Of a DNA stretch of 64,000 bases, positions 24,917 through 37,426 are shown one piece after another. Numbering within the stretch: the stretch's first letter is position 1; the number at the start of each line of letters is the position of its first letter. The stretch spans positions 18,641,402 to 18,705,401 of the forward strand of contig OX439002.1 of assembly GCA_949316495.1 (NCBI GenBank). Direction: 5' to 3'. A program made the translations under genes and the position numbers. This stretch comes from Amphiduros pacificus (Eukaryota > Annelida > Polychaeta > Phyllodocida > Hesionidae). Below the pieces are notes generated by a model. That model saw only the letters and a program-made list of their open reading frames with translations. It did not search any database and was not told the DNA's origin.

Positions 24917-26835
24917 ATGGACTTATCCGTGGTATAAATAGTGGACTAATCTGTGCAACAAGTTGCTTTGACAGCAAATATGGCTAATGGCAGAAACAAG
25001 CCGTGAAGATGTGAAACAAGATTGATGCCATGTTTATTTGTTAAAAACATACCATAATATATTCTGAACATTTGCAAAGAGTTACACAAATAATACGGGT
25101 CACTATCATTATTATCTTTTTACATTTATTGTTATTATCATTACGTTATTCGTGTTGAAGTTCATTACACCCATTATTAAAATTAACTGATAAAATGGTT
25201 GAATATTAGGTTGTAGTAGCACCATACAATATTAAATCATTTAATATATGTCCCATTCAGATAGTTCATCTACTGTATACTGAAATCATTTTAAAGTGGT
25301 TCCTCGTGACAGAGATTGTCCAAAATTGGTATGCATTCAAATTTATTTCAAAGAACCACATATAATCACAAGCAAGCAGTTCCTGAGCAGCACTATTCCA
25401 GGCTAATGTAGAAAACATCATCATCTTCGGATATCTGGTGATATGTTTGACGATGACAGCATAGCATTGTTGTCATCGTGTATTACCTATTTTCTCAGTG
25501 AAAGAAAAGAGCCGAGACCATGACATGATTTGTACAAAAGAAAAGCCACTAAACAAGAAGAGACCTACTCAGGTTTTTAACCGGCCTTGGGATTAACATT
25601 TTTGAAATATCTTCTTCTGGTGCCCCTATATTACAACTGGATGTTGGTTATTTGTCTTTAAGAAGGAAATAGCATGCAATACCCATTGTGTTGCAGGTAA
25701 GGCTTTATAAGGGTTATGTATATGCCATATATATAACCCTGATCAAAAATGTTGCATGATAATCGTATACATGTTATGATTAACGTGCACATCTGGTTAG
25801 CATATCATGTATAAAGTCATTTATGTCATCTATAGATTAAGAGATTATGTTTTGCCCCATGATCACTTTTACCAGATGATCAGAAACATCATGGAAATGA
25901 TAAGATCCCATTTCAAAGCCCTGTTGTCTTTCTTTACCCCCAGTATACGCCATGGTTATTTGGTAGTCCCAAAACATAAGTGAAACTGAATGTGTTATTT
26001 TATTATTATAAAAGTTTTATGTTGAAATCATTTACTGAAAAAAGAAAACTGGTCAGATATTTTGCTTATCTGTTTCCTGATACTATTTTCGTCATTCCAT
26101 TTCGCTTGAAATGTATCCATATTAAAAGTGTTCAAACAGCAGATGATCTGAGACTCCAATAAAATAATAATTCGTAAACATATATTTATTCTTTTTTGTA
26201 TTGTTATTGTTAATTCTACTGCCAAACCAATCATATCTAGAGCTATTCCTTTGTAAATTCTGCCACGTTTTGTTGTGTAATATGACCTCCATTTTTTAGC
26301 TTCACAGGCAAATGTCACCTGCCTTATGGTTGGCAGCCCAACAGGGGAAATAGGCTGATAATACCTGAGCTAACAGACAAGCCTGCTCCATGTCCCTGCC
26401 ACAATCCAGACTCACAAATAAGGTTACAACGTGTGTTATGACACAGCATGGCAGCCCTGGCTAATGCATTCTTCACTGATGGAGCCCATGGGGCATGTTC
26501 CTTGGCCCCAAGTTAAATCAAATGTTTCTCTTATTATGTGCTTCTCAGTTCACCATGATGAATAAAAGCAGCCTGTTGCTTGGGAAATGAATATGAAAAA
26601 GTGACCCACAAAAGAAAATCTGTTCGCTAATCGGACGACATAATTACTTGAAAATCTGCCAAAACAATATTGGCATATATCTTGTCTGCAGCTGCCAGAC
26701 ATCTTCTTGTGTTTTTGTAAACTCTATTTTTGAAGGTTTTACCAAGATATAGATATTTAAAGAATGCTTAATGGCTTAACATTTTGTTTGAAGGGGATAG
26801 ATATGTTTAGTTCAGCATCAGTGTCCAGGCAGCCT

Positions 26836-26870
26836 TAGCATTATGTTTTCAAGATGAAAACATAATGCTA
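26836..26870. repeat. Perfect 15-bp-stem inverted repeat
   Basis: TAGCATTATGTTTTC is followed after a 5-bp loop (AAGAT) by its exact reverse complement. In RNA of either strand this gives a stable hairpin. It is only 35 bp long with no conserved flanks visible, so it is noted as structure only. Confidence 0.85.
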
Positions 26871-28269
26871 GATGAATAAAAATAGTTGTAGTGATTCCAA
26901 ACCTAATGTGGACACAGAGTTTGTAATACAGTAATGGAACAGGTGTTTTGGTCTCATTCGCTCACGAAGGAGATCAATTATAATCAAGTCGGATTACAAT
27001 GAAATGAGAGGAATTAGGAAATATCCTTGCCTTTAAAGTAATAAACTGAGCATTTTTCTCTTGCAAAAGACCTATGGATTTAGGTGATGAATCACGCAGG
27101 TATTTGTTGCAGTGACAACGGCTAAGCCCTTGCATTTGTTCTCATTTCTATCCAGAGACCAATAACTCTTTTTGTAACAAAAAACGCAAATCAGGGGAAA
27201 CGAGAACACAAAAAAGATCAGAATCTTTTTCTAATTTGATTATTTTTCAATGAACATTTCGTCAACAAGTTGGTATGAGATCAATCTAGTTTTATGTCTC
27301 AAAATGTTTTGAGGAAGCAATCACGTACACATTATGTGGATACGACATTCCTATGTTTTAGCAAAACATGGTACTAATCCAACAAGGATCAGATCAGTTT
27401 TGAGTGAGATGAAGCGGTAGTTTTAAACAATTGAATGGAAACTATATACCGAACAAACAGTGATCAGTCGTTCCGTTTGCACAGCCCAGCAGGTATAATG
27501 CATCGAGCCCTTGGGTACGCATATGCCATGCCCATACACAAGTCACTCCTGCTAATGTTCCCATCTGTGAATTATACTCTGTTATTCACGAAGAGGGTTA
27601 ATTTTCTGTAGATATATCACAGTGTTAAAAACTAAACTGAAACTTTTCTTATTCTGGGGAATGTGTGTACAAAAATACCCTTCACAGAATCGCATGCATG
27701 GAATAACATATATACCACTTGCAATTGCTTGCACGATTTGATTGTGCAAGTTTTTCTGTACTAATATGGCTAAATGGCGCCATTGTTATGTACAGTGAGT
27801 GCACAACAAATACATTCGCAAGTTTCTCGGGGTCAAGACGTGGAAAAAGCATACTGGATCATTAGCCGGGCTAGGGAATTAATAGTTTCTCCTCAATTCT
27901 AAAGTTGCCCCTATACTTGAATGTGTATGCCCCTTGTGTGCATGCATGAGCTATCTGCAAACAAAATGATGGGACTAAGAATGTGAGTGATTTCATCATG
28001 CCGAAATGCGAGCATCGTGTGTATGACAATGTGTTAGATAAACCAATCAGTGAACATCTTGATGCCAATGGGTCATCAATATAAGCAATGATAAATAATG
28101 TCTTGCTGAAGGCCTTCCTCGGAATCAATATCATGATTCAATGTTATTGTTTGTTATGTAATTCTGAGACTACACACTTAAAGGTGGCATGATTGATATT
28201 ATGATTTAAAGATAAATTACGTTGTCCTATAAGTTAACTGAGCATTACAGTTGAGTGTGACTATTTCAG

Positions 28270-28413
28270 TGATGAGTCTGAGCAGGTCGGCGGTTGCCTG
28301 CGCTATCGTGGCCCTCATCGCCGTGTTTGTCTCTATCATCCTGGGCCTCTTCGCCGCAGTCAGACAACAGATCGTCTTTGCCATGATCACAGGGGTGTGC
28401 TTCTTTGCTGCTA
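28270..28413 (+). CDS. Claudin-like four-transmembrane protein, coding exon 3
   Basis: The exon is 144 bp, phase 1 to phase 1, encoding residues 152-199. Residues 159-182 are a strongly hydrophobic second membrane helix preceded by S-L-S-R-S. A basic residue just before this helix is usual in claudin-like proteins. A short turn (R183-Q-Q) then leads into the third helix from about residue 186, which is completed in exon 4. The donor is A|GTAAGT at 28414. This exon is markedly GC-richer than the surrounding intron, as expected for a conserved coding exon. Confidence 0.88.
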
Positions 28414-29638
28414 GTAAGTCGCCAGTCTGCGTGTCATAGATGTGAACTCAGTGTCGTGTATGTATGTAGCCCCTTGCTTCACCCTCGTCCCTCTGGAAGA
28501 TGCATTATATATCCTCCTAGCTTTAGCCGCACTATTTCATAATACATACAGAGGGAAATTATTTCTTGATATTTCCTTTCCTAGTTACGGGAATTGAAAA
28601 TAGAGTGAAAAATTTATAAATGATAATTATATTCCAGATTAAATCAGATTGAAATGAAAGATTTTATTGAGACCCATTCTCAGTCGTGGGAGATGAGGAC
28701 AACAGCACCACTTTCTTTTGTACAATCCTATTACGTTCACTGGATACAGTATATTTTTATATTTTCTTCGCTAACCTATCCTATATAAATTAGTTATCTA
28801 GTTAAGAAAACCTTTTAAAATATATTTGCTTCATTTGAATATATGAATACAGAAATGTAGGTATAACTCATTGCCTGTATGTAAAAGATATTTGTTCAGT
28901 CCATATGCCTTTGGGTAAGAAATGTCAGTGCCAAATCCTTTGCCACATATACGGTTGTCCCTGAATTTGAAATGTAAATACTATATGTTGTTTGAGTGAT
29001 TGTTTTGAACTTATCAACCTTGATGTGATATCAATGTTTAGACAGACATATATACAATGATCCCATGAATATCACACTAGCCATTGAACAGCACCACCTG
29101 GTGTTTGATATTTCGTCAAGGTTCTTGGAATTCATTTGTCCTCAGAAGTACCAAATATTACACAATCCTCTCGGGTCTGAAACGTCTTTATCCATATTTG
29201 ACATATTTTAATCATAGGTCCGGGCTTGCCAGCACAAATAGATTTATTGAAATACAGCCAATATATTCATTTAGTTTATGAACAACAGAAAGATTGAGGA
29301 TTGGAGAGTAATTTGAGAATTAGGAATTGGAGAACAGTTTGTATGACATAAAACGCAGGTGTAGTGATGTGTTAAACAAATACCCTGTTCAAATCCGCTA
29401 AAAGCTCACCCTTTCGTAATTCAGTTGTTTTGAACAATTTAATCTTAAAATGTTGTTTAGCTATCTAACCATAAAATTGACGGATATGTTTATTTAGAAT
29501 TAAGAATAACACACATTTATGAAAAGTCAAACAGGAAATTCAAGACTTCTGCCCTGTGATAAACGAGGTGTGATATGCCTGCCAATGTGGTCTTACATTC
29601 ATATTTTGCTGGTTAACATCTTTGATAATTTGTTTCAG
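28414..29638 (+). other. Intron 3 of the claudin-like gene (1.2 kb)
   Basis: Donor GTAAGT at 28414; acceptor ATTTGTTTCAG ends at 29638. The interior is AT-rich and I see no element or gene in it. Confidence 0.8.
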
Positions 29639-29895
29639 GTGTCTATACCTTCTTTGCTGTGACCTTGATGTTGCTACGAAGGTCGGAGTTGAGTGATCAG
29701 GATTCATGGGATACACCGGAAGTGACGTCACAGGGCCGCATAGTCACAAGTGGTTGGTCGATGTATATATGTTGGTTGGTGTGTCTGCTGACGACAGCCG
29801 CTGGACTGTCTTGGACATCATTATCCAACGAACTGAAAAAACAACGTGCCAATTATATGTTCACGTCTCAATATGATCAAATATGCAGCATGTGA
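29639..29895 (+). CDS. Claudin-like four-transmembrane protein, terminal coding exon 4
   Basis: This exon encodes residues 200-284 and the stop codon TGA. Residues 200-212 finish the third membrane helix. Residues 213-237 form a hydrophilic second extracellular loop, R-R-S-E-L to V-T-S. G238-W239-S240 begins the fourth helix (about 239-261), matching the aromatic entry of the last helix in claudin and gamma-subunit families. The cytoplasmic tail of about 23 residues is basic near the membrane (E-L-K-K-Q-R). It ends C-S-M and lacks the Y-V ending that binds PDZ domains in many claudins. Exons 1-4 add to 855 bp with no frame conflict, which strongly supports the model. Confidence 0.88.
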
Positions 29896-30145
29896 CACAT
29901 TACAAGGCACAGTCTTTCATTTATTATGCATTTATTGTCAAAGTGACTTTTTATTAGCAAAAAGACTCCGAATGTTCAAATTATACTGCCTCAACATTAA
30001 TATTATACATTCAAATTTATGTACATATAAAGCTCTCGGATGATGTATGTGTTGGTCAAGAATACTGTTAGAACTGACTTAGATATTGCCTAGCAAGGTG
30101 TTCCTAGGCGGCGAAATAAAGTTTTGTTTATTCATCTTGAATAAA
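29896..30145 (+). other. 3' UTR with two polyadenylation signals
   Basis: After the stop codon, AATAAA occurs at 30115-30120 and again at 30140-30145, within a stretch free of other features. A 3' UTR of about 240-270 bases for the claudin-like transcript is a reasonable reading. Confidence 0.6.
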
Positions 30146-31879
30146 ATGTATTTATACACGTCTAAATGTGGCATGTAATATATACAGCGAAGAATAAAAT
30201 GATAGTGTGATGAAAAGAGAAATGATGGCAATCTGGTTTAATGCATAATCAATTTATAAAACTGATTTGGTGTACGGACAGGGATATTAATAGCAAACGC
30301 ATGTTATATTTAAAGCGTTTGATATATTCTTCTTTAATATATTGGACATAAACGTTTTATAGATTTTATGGACATATCTCAAAGGGAGATGGAAAGCTGC
30401 TCAATAATTGCTAGGTCTTTTGTAAAGAATATGCTCAGGTGTGATACATGGCAAAATGTCTCTTCCTTATAATTGATACATTCAAAATAGAACTGCTAAA
30501 TCTGGTTAAACAGAGGAATCTGATCTCTGAAAGTGACACATTACAACAGCAAGATTGGAGAATATTCTTAAAATATCAGAAAGTAATTAAGTGGGCAAAG
30601 TCAGTGTAAAACTATCTGTTGTGGGAGGATAAATGATATGTCAGTGCTTAGGTAGTTGATGATAAAAGAAATGTATCATAGCATTACCACAACAGAGGAG
30701 CAATAGCTCGTGTGATCCACACAAACAACTATATATATATCTGTATATATCTAATTATAAATGAAACTTACAAACTATTTTTTTCATCCAGTTTCTTGCA
30801 GTTTGCTATTATCAAGCACCATGCCTGCACTCCCTATTGGATACAGTTATTCATCCTACACATGTACATTCAGATAACATTTTCACTGTTTAGCTGATTC
30901 AGAAGAAGAAAATTTTATTCTCTTTATATGCTTCTTTAAATATTTATAAGTAAATATTGTTACTGTTATATAAAAGGTTTTGAAGCTTTGTAAATGTGAT
31001 GATTCCTAATATAATTGAGTACCTCTTGTCCACATTGCCTTTTATATAAGAGTATCGTATGTCTTTATCGATGTCTCCTTAAAATAAAAGCTTCCCATTT
31101 TGAACAAATATAATCTTTTTTATCTTTTGTAGACAGAGTAAAAGGATACACCAACAAATGATATGACCTGTAAAAATATGACTCACCTTTAGTTGTTTAA
31201 AATGGATTTTTCTAATCATTTTAATCAATCTATGATCCTTCCGAAACAAAGATGTATACATCTTTTCCATACATTATTCATAAAGTCTTGTTTGAGACAT
31301 TTGATTCAGAGAAAAATGTTAAACATAAGTCTGAAAATCATCTATATGTCGTTTACAATCAAGTTGATATGATATATTTTGATAATAGACAGATGGAAAT
31401 GCAAAGGTGTTGTAATATTTGTTTTGAATATTTCACTATAAAGATGAAGCTTAAGTCAGACCACTATGACCAACAAACAATCAATCTATAATATACATGA
31501 ATAGGTATCATTTTGCGAAGGGTTTAACTGATCTGTTAAATATTTGTCCATCAAATCTTTATGATGAAGGTGGCAACACATTACAACATTTTAACATTTG
31601 AAGAAGATCGAAGAAAGAAACAAAATACAACAATGAAACTTTATTTACAGGAATTTAATTACTTGTCAATGAGAAAATAGGTTTCCTCCCTTTCCTGTCA
31701 TTTATTTTGCGCAAGACTTCCGTGTAATCTTACATGGCTTTTGTACCAAAAAGTAATTTCGAGATATTTACTTAAAATATGACAATATTTTGGAAATTAA
31801 GTGAAAGTTGGTGAAAAGCAAACTTCTAAACCTGTCTTGTAGATTGACTCTTGTATTAAACAAACAATCATTAAATCAT
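30146..31879. other. Intergenic, nothing recognised
   Basis: This is AT-rich DNA downstream of the claudin-like gene. Open frames are short and unremarkable. I see no RNA gene and no element with clear ends. Confidence 0.5.
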
Positions 31880-32088
31880 AAAATCGACCATGGTGGCCTT
31901 AAAGTCCTGGGTTTGATTCCAGGTCATGTCAGCATTGAATTGGTGTTACAAGTTTTCATATCAGCTGTGGCCGTACCTGAAGGGTTGACTTTGTATTCTG
32001 TGACAGGTCAGGTTGTTTTATCATGGACCTGAGATACATCTGCAAGAAGTCTGTGTCCTCATCATATAACCAAAACAATGATGCAGAT
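31880..32088 (+). mobile_element. Old diverged SINE, forward orientation
   Basis: The B-box-like GGGTTTGATTCC is followed by blocks in the same order as the full SINE at 33923: GCTGTGGCCGTACCTGAAGG, then GTGACAGGTCAGGTTG, then TCTGCAAGAAGTCTGTGTCC, then an AACAATGATG end. The A box and the (AAAC)n tail are not recognisable. This is an ancient copy, or a related subfamily, known only from its body and part of its head. Confidence 0.6.
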
Positions 32089-32299
32089 TACTAGCTGGAA
32101 GTAAACAAATCTGGACGTATTCATAAAATAAGAAAAGCTTCACGTTTCCGAAGCAATTGGGATACCACATGGAAGAGATCCAAGAAATCTCCACAGAAAT
32201 AAAAATGATAGGTTCATTTTTTTTTTCAATTTTTTGGAACAAATGAGAAAACCACATTTGTAGATTTCCATGCATGCAATATGAACGAAATCCTTTCTT

Positions 32300-32372
32300 C
32301 ACCTAGGATCTGAATCCCTATTTCCAGATAAAGAGGCAGACATCTGTCCACTGGACCATGCCTCATTCCACA
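32300..32372 (-). other. tRNA-like sequence, probably a SINE head
   Basis: The reverse strand reads GGCATGGTCCAGTGGACAGA (A-box-like) and, about 35 bases on, GGGATTCAGATCC (B-box-like). The spacing suits a tRNA. The arms do not pair well enough for a working tRNA, so it is probably a pseudogene or the head of a different tRNA-derived SINE whose body is not recognised. Confidence 0.4.
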
Positions 32373-33922
32373 TGAAGAAGCTGACCTTATGTGTTTATGT
32401 GCCATGTAAGGGGCAGAGAGGATAGGCACCAGTGCTGGCCTGTCCCTCTCACCCAATATGTCCCAAGGCATTCGCAGGCAAGTGGTTCACATTTGTATGA
32501 CTGACCACCCTGAGCTGACAGGAAGTGAGCTCAGTCTAAACATTGGCTTTGACCTGTGCAGGTCTCAAGGCTACACTCTTGGATCAATACAGGTAGTCAA
32601 TGTTCAAGTATGAGATACCATTACCGTTATAATTGGCAGAAACAAATCTGAAAAATTATGAAAGGTTTAATTGATAACAAGTAAGCTCTTTAAATGAAAC
32701 AAACAGTTCAAAAAAGATATATTGCCAATAGATAAATGAGTGATATCTTGCAACTATCTTTCTTTAAAGAAATGAAATGCAGTAAGAATAAATTTGGTTT
32801 TTTGTATGAAATATTTTAGATAATTTCCTTTGTCCCACTTTGACATATAGTCGACTTCCACACTTATCGAATGATAAAGTCTTATCCCTCATTAAACGAA
32901 CCACTATATTGACACAGATTGGCACTGTGGAAGACTTGAGATTATATTCATTTCGTTGTAATATTTTATTGACTGAACAATACTGTTGTGAGGTTCAGTT
33001 TAGTCTCCCTTGTTGTTCCTAGCCCACCAATATATATATATATATATTCATACTGAGGAGTCAGTAGACAACCAAAGCTGACCTTATTCTTCCTGGATCA
33101 CGGATTGGCTTAAACATCTGATATGACCCCATTGGTCATTGACCGATTTGTCAAGAACCACAGAACATTAAACGGCATTAACAGTTTTTTTAAAACAATT
33201 TTTACATAATCATTATATTCATGCCTGATATTTAAGGTCTATAATCCACAATCAGTTTGAAGCATTTGGAGAGAACTTCGTGTGGTCTCGTATATTTACG
33301 TAACTGCCTTCGGCTCCTACAGCACACATGGCGGACAAACTCTTTTAGTGATAATTCATATTTTATGCCATGATTATATCTAAAATATCCCCCAAAAGAT
33401 TGATTATTCTTTGGATGACATTAAATAAAGAAAATATAAAGACTTGATATAGGTCGCCAGCTGCAAAAACTGAGTCGAACCCGTTTTAACTACCGTTATA
33501 ACGGGTTCAATTTAAATAATAAAAATTTAAGACTAGCTGGTTAAGTTTACTTTTTCTGTGCTAAATTAACAAATAACATTACTTTGAACACATTTAAGCC
33601 AAAAAAACAAAAGTCTGTCCCAGTTTTTTCATTGTGGATTATAGACCTTAAGAGTGTAAACATATTGTCTTAATTTTACAGATCATGCATCGATCCAAGA
33701 ATGAATTTTTAGGCACTGAATCACCTGGTATGCCTTTAAACCCCATTAATGTATTTATTCATTCATTCATGCATCATCTCCTTAGCCATAACACTTAGGT
33801 TAATGGAATTTTCATGAATGATATTCTCAGTTGTGAAAGAATTAGATAAAGAATATTTGATGGTATTGTTAAGTGGTTAATAAAAATATTATGTTAATTT
33901 TTAATCATACATAAAGTTAAAG
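32373..33922. other. Intergenic, nothing recognised
   Basis: Single-copy-looking AT-rich DNA with a short TA run near 33030 and a small hairpin near 33480. No gene is seen. Confidence 0.5.
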
Positions 33923-34248
33923 GCCACAGGCCGTGGCGCAGTTGGTTAGAGCGCCAGCGTATTAGCACCAGTTCCTCTGTGGTGATCCAAAGGTCGTGGG
34001 TTCGAACCCCAGCCGTGCCGAGATTGAACTCATGATACAATTTCCCATATGAGCTGAGGCCCGTGCCTAAAGGGTTAACCCGTTGTCCTTGTAAATCTGT
34101 GACCGGGTGGGTTGTCATGACAATGACCTGCGACATGACAATTCAGTGAGGCAGCACTATATCTGCTACAAGTAGGTCTCATCATGAAATGACTGAAATA
34201 ATGGAGAAAGTGATGTAAAACCCCAAACAAACAAACAAACAAAATACG
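33923..34248 (+). mobile_element. Best-preserved tRNA-derived SINE, with target-site duplication
   Basis: The tRNA-like head has an exact A box, TGGCGCAGTTGG at 33934-33945, and an exact B box, GGTTCGAACC at 33999-34008. The long gap between them resembles a tRNA with a long variable arm. A ~180-bp body follows and ends CTGAAATAATGGAGAAAGTG, then ATGTAAAACCCC and (AAAC)n. The 11-bp duplication TAAAGTTAAAG flanks it at 33912-33922 and 34249-34259. RNA polymerase III would be expected to read from these boxes. This copy is the reference for the other four in the window. The body is of the kind found in invertebrate SINEs; I do not assign a named family. Confidence 0.95.
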
Positions 34249-34259
34249 TAAAGTTAAAG

Positions 34260-35744
34260 TTAATTGTATTTAAATTACTTTTATCAGGTGGATATAATGT
34301 ATTTTTTGCTCATAAATAGGTATTTTAAGGATGAATGGCAAAGCTTATTAAATAGTTGAATAATTATTGGGTTTAAAGTAAAGTTAAAGATATTGTGCAT
34401 AATTTGAGAATGACAATATTGCTCAATCAAGAGCATCCGAAGGAAAACAAATTGAACTCAAATAAAATATTTGACTGTTATTTCTAAAATAGATGAATAA
34501 ATATGGGAAATACAAAATCATTTGCTTTAAACCTTTTTTGGTATGTGCCAAAGAAGCATCTATCACCAGTTGACAAAAATATGATTGTCATTTTGCTGTC
34601 ATACCTTCAGCAGTTTAGTAGTTGTTATCTTACAGAAGGTGCAGTTTATTTACAAAACAGGTTTGCTATTCAATCAATAATTCTTAGTGAGCTACCTGTA
34701 TGCCATGCATTGTTTACATTGACCCAGTGTGACAGGAGTATTGGCCAGACTGATACACACAACTCCAAAACAAATAAAACACTGTGACGGAAAACATTTT
34801 CTTCTATCATTGTAGGTTAAACATTTATATAATTTAAAACTTATCAACAACATATTATTGATGCAGTAGGAATATTACTGTGCTTTCTTTATCAATTCTT
34901 CAATATTCACTGATTAGATAGAGGATAGTGTGTTCCTGACTGGGAACTCAGTCCGCAGATTATCAATCAGTAGTCCTCTTAACGCTAGGTAGCACTTAAC
35001 AAGCCACCAACCATTTCAAATCGGATTAGCTTTCAGGTGTAAAATGTAACGTTTCTTAATATTGCAGTTCCCAGTAGTATTTGCATTTTTTCATGAAGCA
35101 TAATTTACCTTGATTTGGTGTGAAATTGACTGTTGTGAGACTAAGACTATCTCGTATGAAAAAATACAGAAAAAATAAAGTGAGATTTACAAGCCTCTTA
35201 AATATGCATATTTGTATTGAAAATGTGATACATACATGATCTTTTTGAAATCTTTACTGCTTGTTTATTGTCAATTTACATGATAATTAAGTACATCATT
35301 CAAGACCTAAAAGACCACATTTAAACATATTCATGTACACATGTGTATTAATCAAAATATGACAAATACAACACATTTACTGAAAGGTAAAGGTCTTTAA
35401 ATATGGATTTTATGGTCAAGTAAAGATGGAAAAAGATGCTCTATTGTGAGATATTTATCAACATTTACATGGACTTAAATACCATATTTAATCACTTTTA
35501 AGTGTTTTATAAAATATGACATTTAATGTACTTACAGGAGAGTAAAGATAGATAAATATGAAGAATACTGTAGTGTAAAGGGGGAATAGATGATATTTGG
35601 GGATATATTTATTGATATTTACTTGATAAAAGCCTTTTTAATTGTTAGAAATATATCAAGTTCCCTATGGATCAATGTAACTATTTATTTGTTTATTGCA
35701 AAGATATATTCAATTTCTCTGAGAGTTGATCTGTTGACAGCAAG
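34260..35744. other. Intergenic, nothing recognised
   Basis: AT-rich DNA with short open frames only. No element ends, RNA genes or promoter-like patches stand out. Confidence 0.5.
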
Positions 35745-36735
35745 GGATATTGCTATCAGGCCCTAAAGTTCCATGTCTGTATCTCTTGAATAACAGGTTA
35801 TAGGAGCGCTGCCATTTTTTGATTACGCTATGAAAATTTGAATTATAATTATGCTTTTTTTATATAAATTTCATGATCGACCTTCCGTTATTCTTTCCTT
35901 TATAACTTCCTACATTTTTATTTGATTTGCTAAAGCTTTATATCTGCAGAGAGCCAGGAAAATTATCTATCAGGCCCTGAAGTTCCATGTCTGTATCTCT
36001 TGAATAACAGGGTGACGGAGTGCTGCCGTTTTTTGATTATGCTGTGACAATCTGAAGTATATGCTTTTTGTACATTTCATGATCGACCTTCCCTTCTTCT
36101 TTCCTCTATAACTTCCTAAGTTTTTATCCGATTTGCTAAAACCTTATATCTGCAGAAAGCCAGAAAGCCAGACAATTATTTATAAGGGCCTAAAGTTTCA
36201 TGTCTGTATCACTTGAATAACAGGGTGAAGGAGCGCTGCCATTTTTTATTATGCTCTGTAAACTTGAAATATATGCTTTTTGTATATAAATTTCATCATC
36301 GACCTTCCCTTTTTCTATCCTTTATAACTTCCCAAGTTTTTATCCGATTTGCTAAATCCTTATATCTGCAGAAAGCCAGGAAAATTATTCATAAGGCGCC
36401 CAAAAGTTTCATGTCTGTATCCCTTGAATAACAGGGTGAAGAAGCACTGCCGTTTTTTTATTATGCTCTGAAAATTTGAATTATAATTATGCTTTTTGTA
36501 TATAAATTTCATGATCAACCTTCCCTTCTTCTTTCCTTTATAACTTCCTACATTTTAATCCGATTTGCTAAAACTTTATATCTGCAGAGAATTATCTATT
36601 TATCCTTAAATTCCATGTCTGTATATCTTGCATAACAGGGTGAAGTAGCACTGCTGTTTTTGATTAAGTTGAAGTATATGCTTTTGGTTCATAAATTTTA
36701 TGTCTGACCTTTTGTATATAAATGTTATGTCTGAC
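35745..36735. repeat. ~212-bp satellite, about 4.7 tandem copies
   Basis: The block CATGTCTGTAT begins at 35772, 35986, 36199, 36410 and 36614, giving spacings of 214, 213, 211 and 204. Each unit continues TTGAATAACAGG, then an AT-rich middle with ATGCTTTTTGTATATAAATT, CGACCTTCC, TATAACTTCC and ATCCGATTTGCTAAA, and ends ATATCTGCAGA. Copies differ from each other by roughly a tenth or more of positions by eye. The array is therefore not newly expanded, and its last unit is decayed. Confidence 0.9.
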
Positions 36736-36860
36736 CTTCCCTAATCCTTTCCAAGATGACTTTTGATCTTGAGATTTTTACATGACATTTTAGCTATTGT
36801 AAATGAGTTATATGACATATGAGAAATTAAGGCAACTTCATTTCATTTTGTTAATAGAGC

Positions 36861-37079
36861 ATGCAATACGGGTCGGCAGGGGGTGAAGTCTGGAAGAAGG
36901 GCGGGGGCTTTGTGCACTTCAAAATTAACGCTAGGTGGCGGGGTCACAGTCACGTGACGTGTTATGCAACCGACCACGTGACGACGCCATCTTGTAGAAA
37001 ATACGGACATTTCAAAACAAAGTTTTTAAGGTCATTAACCTGCTTATATCCTACGTTTCTGGGAAAAGTATTGTCGTAG
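36861..37079 (+). promoter_or_regulatory. Orphan promoter-like GC-rich patch with a splice donor
   Basis: A short CpG-rich island contains two E-boxes of the CACGTGAC type at 36951 and 36975, of the sort bound by USF/MITF/TFE factors. A GCCATCTTG at 36986 is the reverse of the YY1 core found at many animal housekeeping start sites. About 85 bp further on is the donor CGTAG|GTATGT (GT at 37080). Together these look like a TATA-less promoter with a short noncoding first exon reading rightwards. No downstream coding exon is recognised before the repeats begin. It may serve a noncoding RNA, a distant gene, or be a relic. Confidence 0.35.
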
Positions 37080-37426
37080 GTATGTATCGGAGTTGTCAGT
37101 GGTTCTATTGATGGTTTCTTTTGCCACTTGACGTTCGTTTTTCGTCCATTATGCAGCCTTCATTTATGCCACTTTGTGTCACCTGTTGTCCAGGTGCACA
37201 CTGTCCACCAGAGACACACGCAAACAATTACCTCTGGCCAACCCAGATTAGTATTCATCTGGTCCTACTTTTAATGGCCATGTGCTCATGAACTGTCAAA
37301 CTGATATAAATATGATTAACATTCTGACATCTTTTAATATCAAATATAAAGTTGCTTTGAGTTACGGCCTATGAGCTTGGAATTGGCGTTGTTGTCCTCA
37401 GTTCTATTTATATGTATATACATATA
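37080..37426. other. Intergenic, nothing recognised
   Basis: Single-copy-looking sequence between the promoter-like patch and a DNA element. No gene or site is seen. Confidence 0.45.

Larger units (their letters stand above)
24222..28269 (+). other. Intron 2 of the claudin-like gene (4.0 kb)
   Basis: Donor GTAAGT at 24222; acceptor GTGACTATTTCAG ends at 28269. It contains two TA runs and a perfect hairpin (listed separately). A GC-richer patch at 26310-26520 matches nothing I know and could be a decayed repeat or a regulatory block. No further coding exon is needed, because the phases of exons 2 and 3 join directly. Confidence 0.75.

Noticed and set aside
24221-28270. An additional coding exon between exons 2 and 3 in the GC-rich patch at 26310-26520
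   Set aside because: Exons 2 and 3 already join in phase, and the helix-loop layout is complete. No acceptor/donor pair around the patch leaves an open phase-1 exon.
33923-34020. A true tRNA gene at the best SINE head
   Set aside because: Both polymerase III boxes are intact, but the sequence continues into a SINE body with a tail and target duplication. It is part of the mobile element, not a cellular tRNA.
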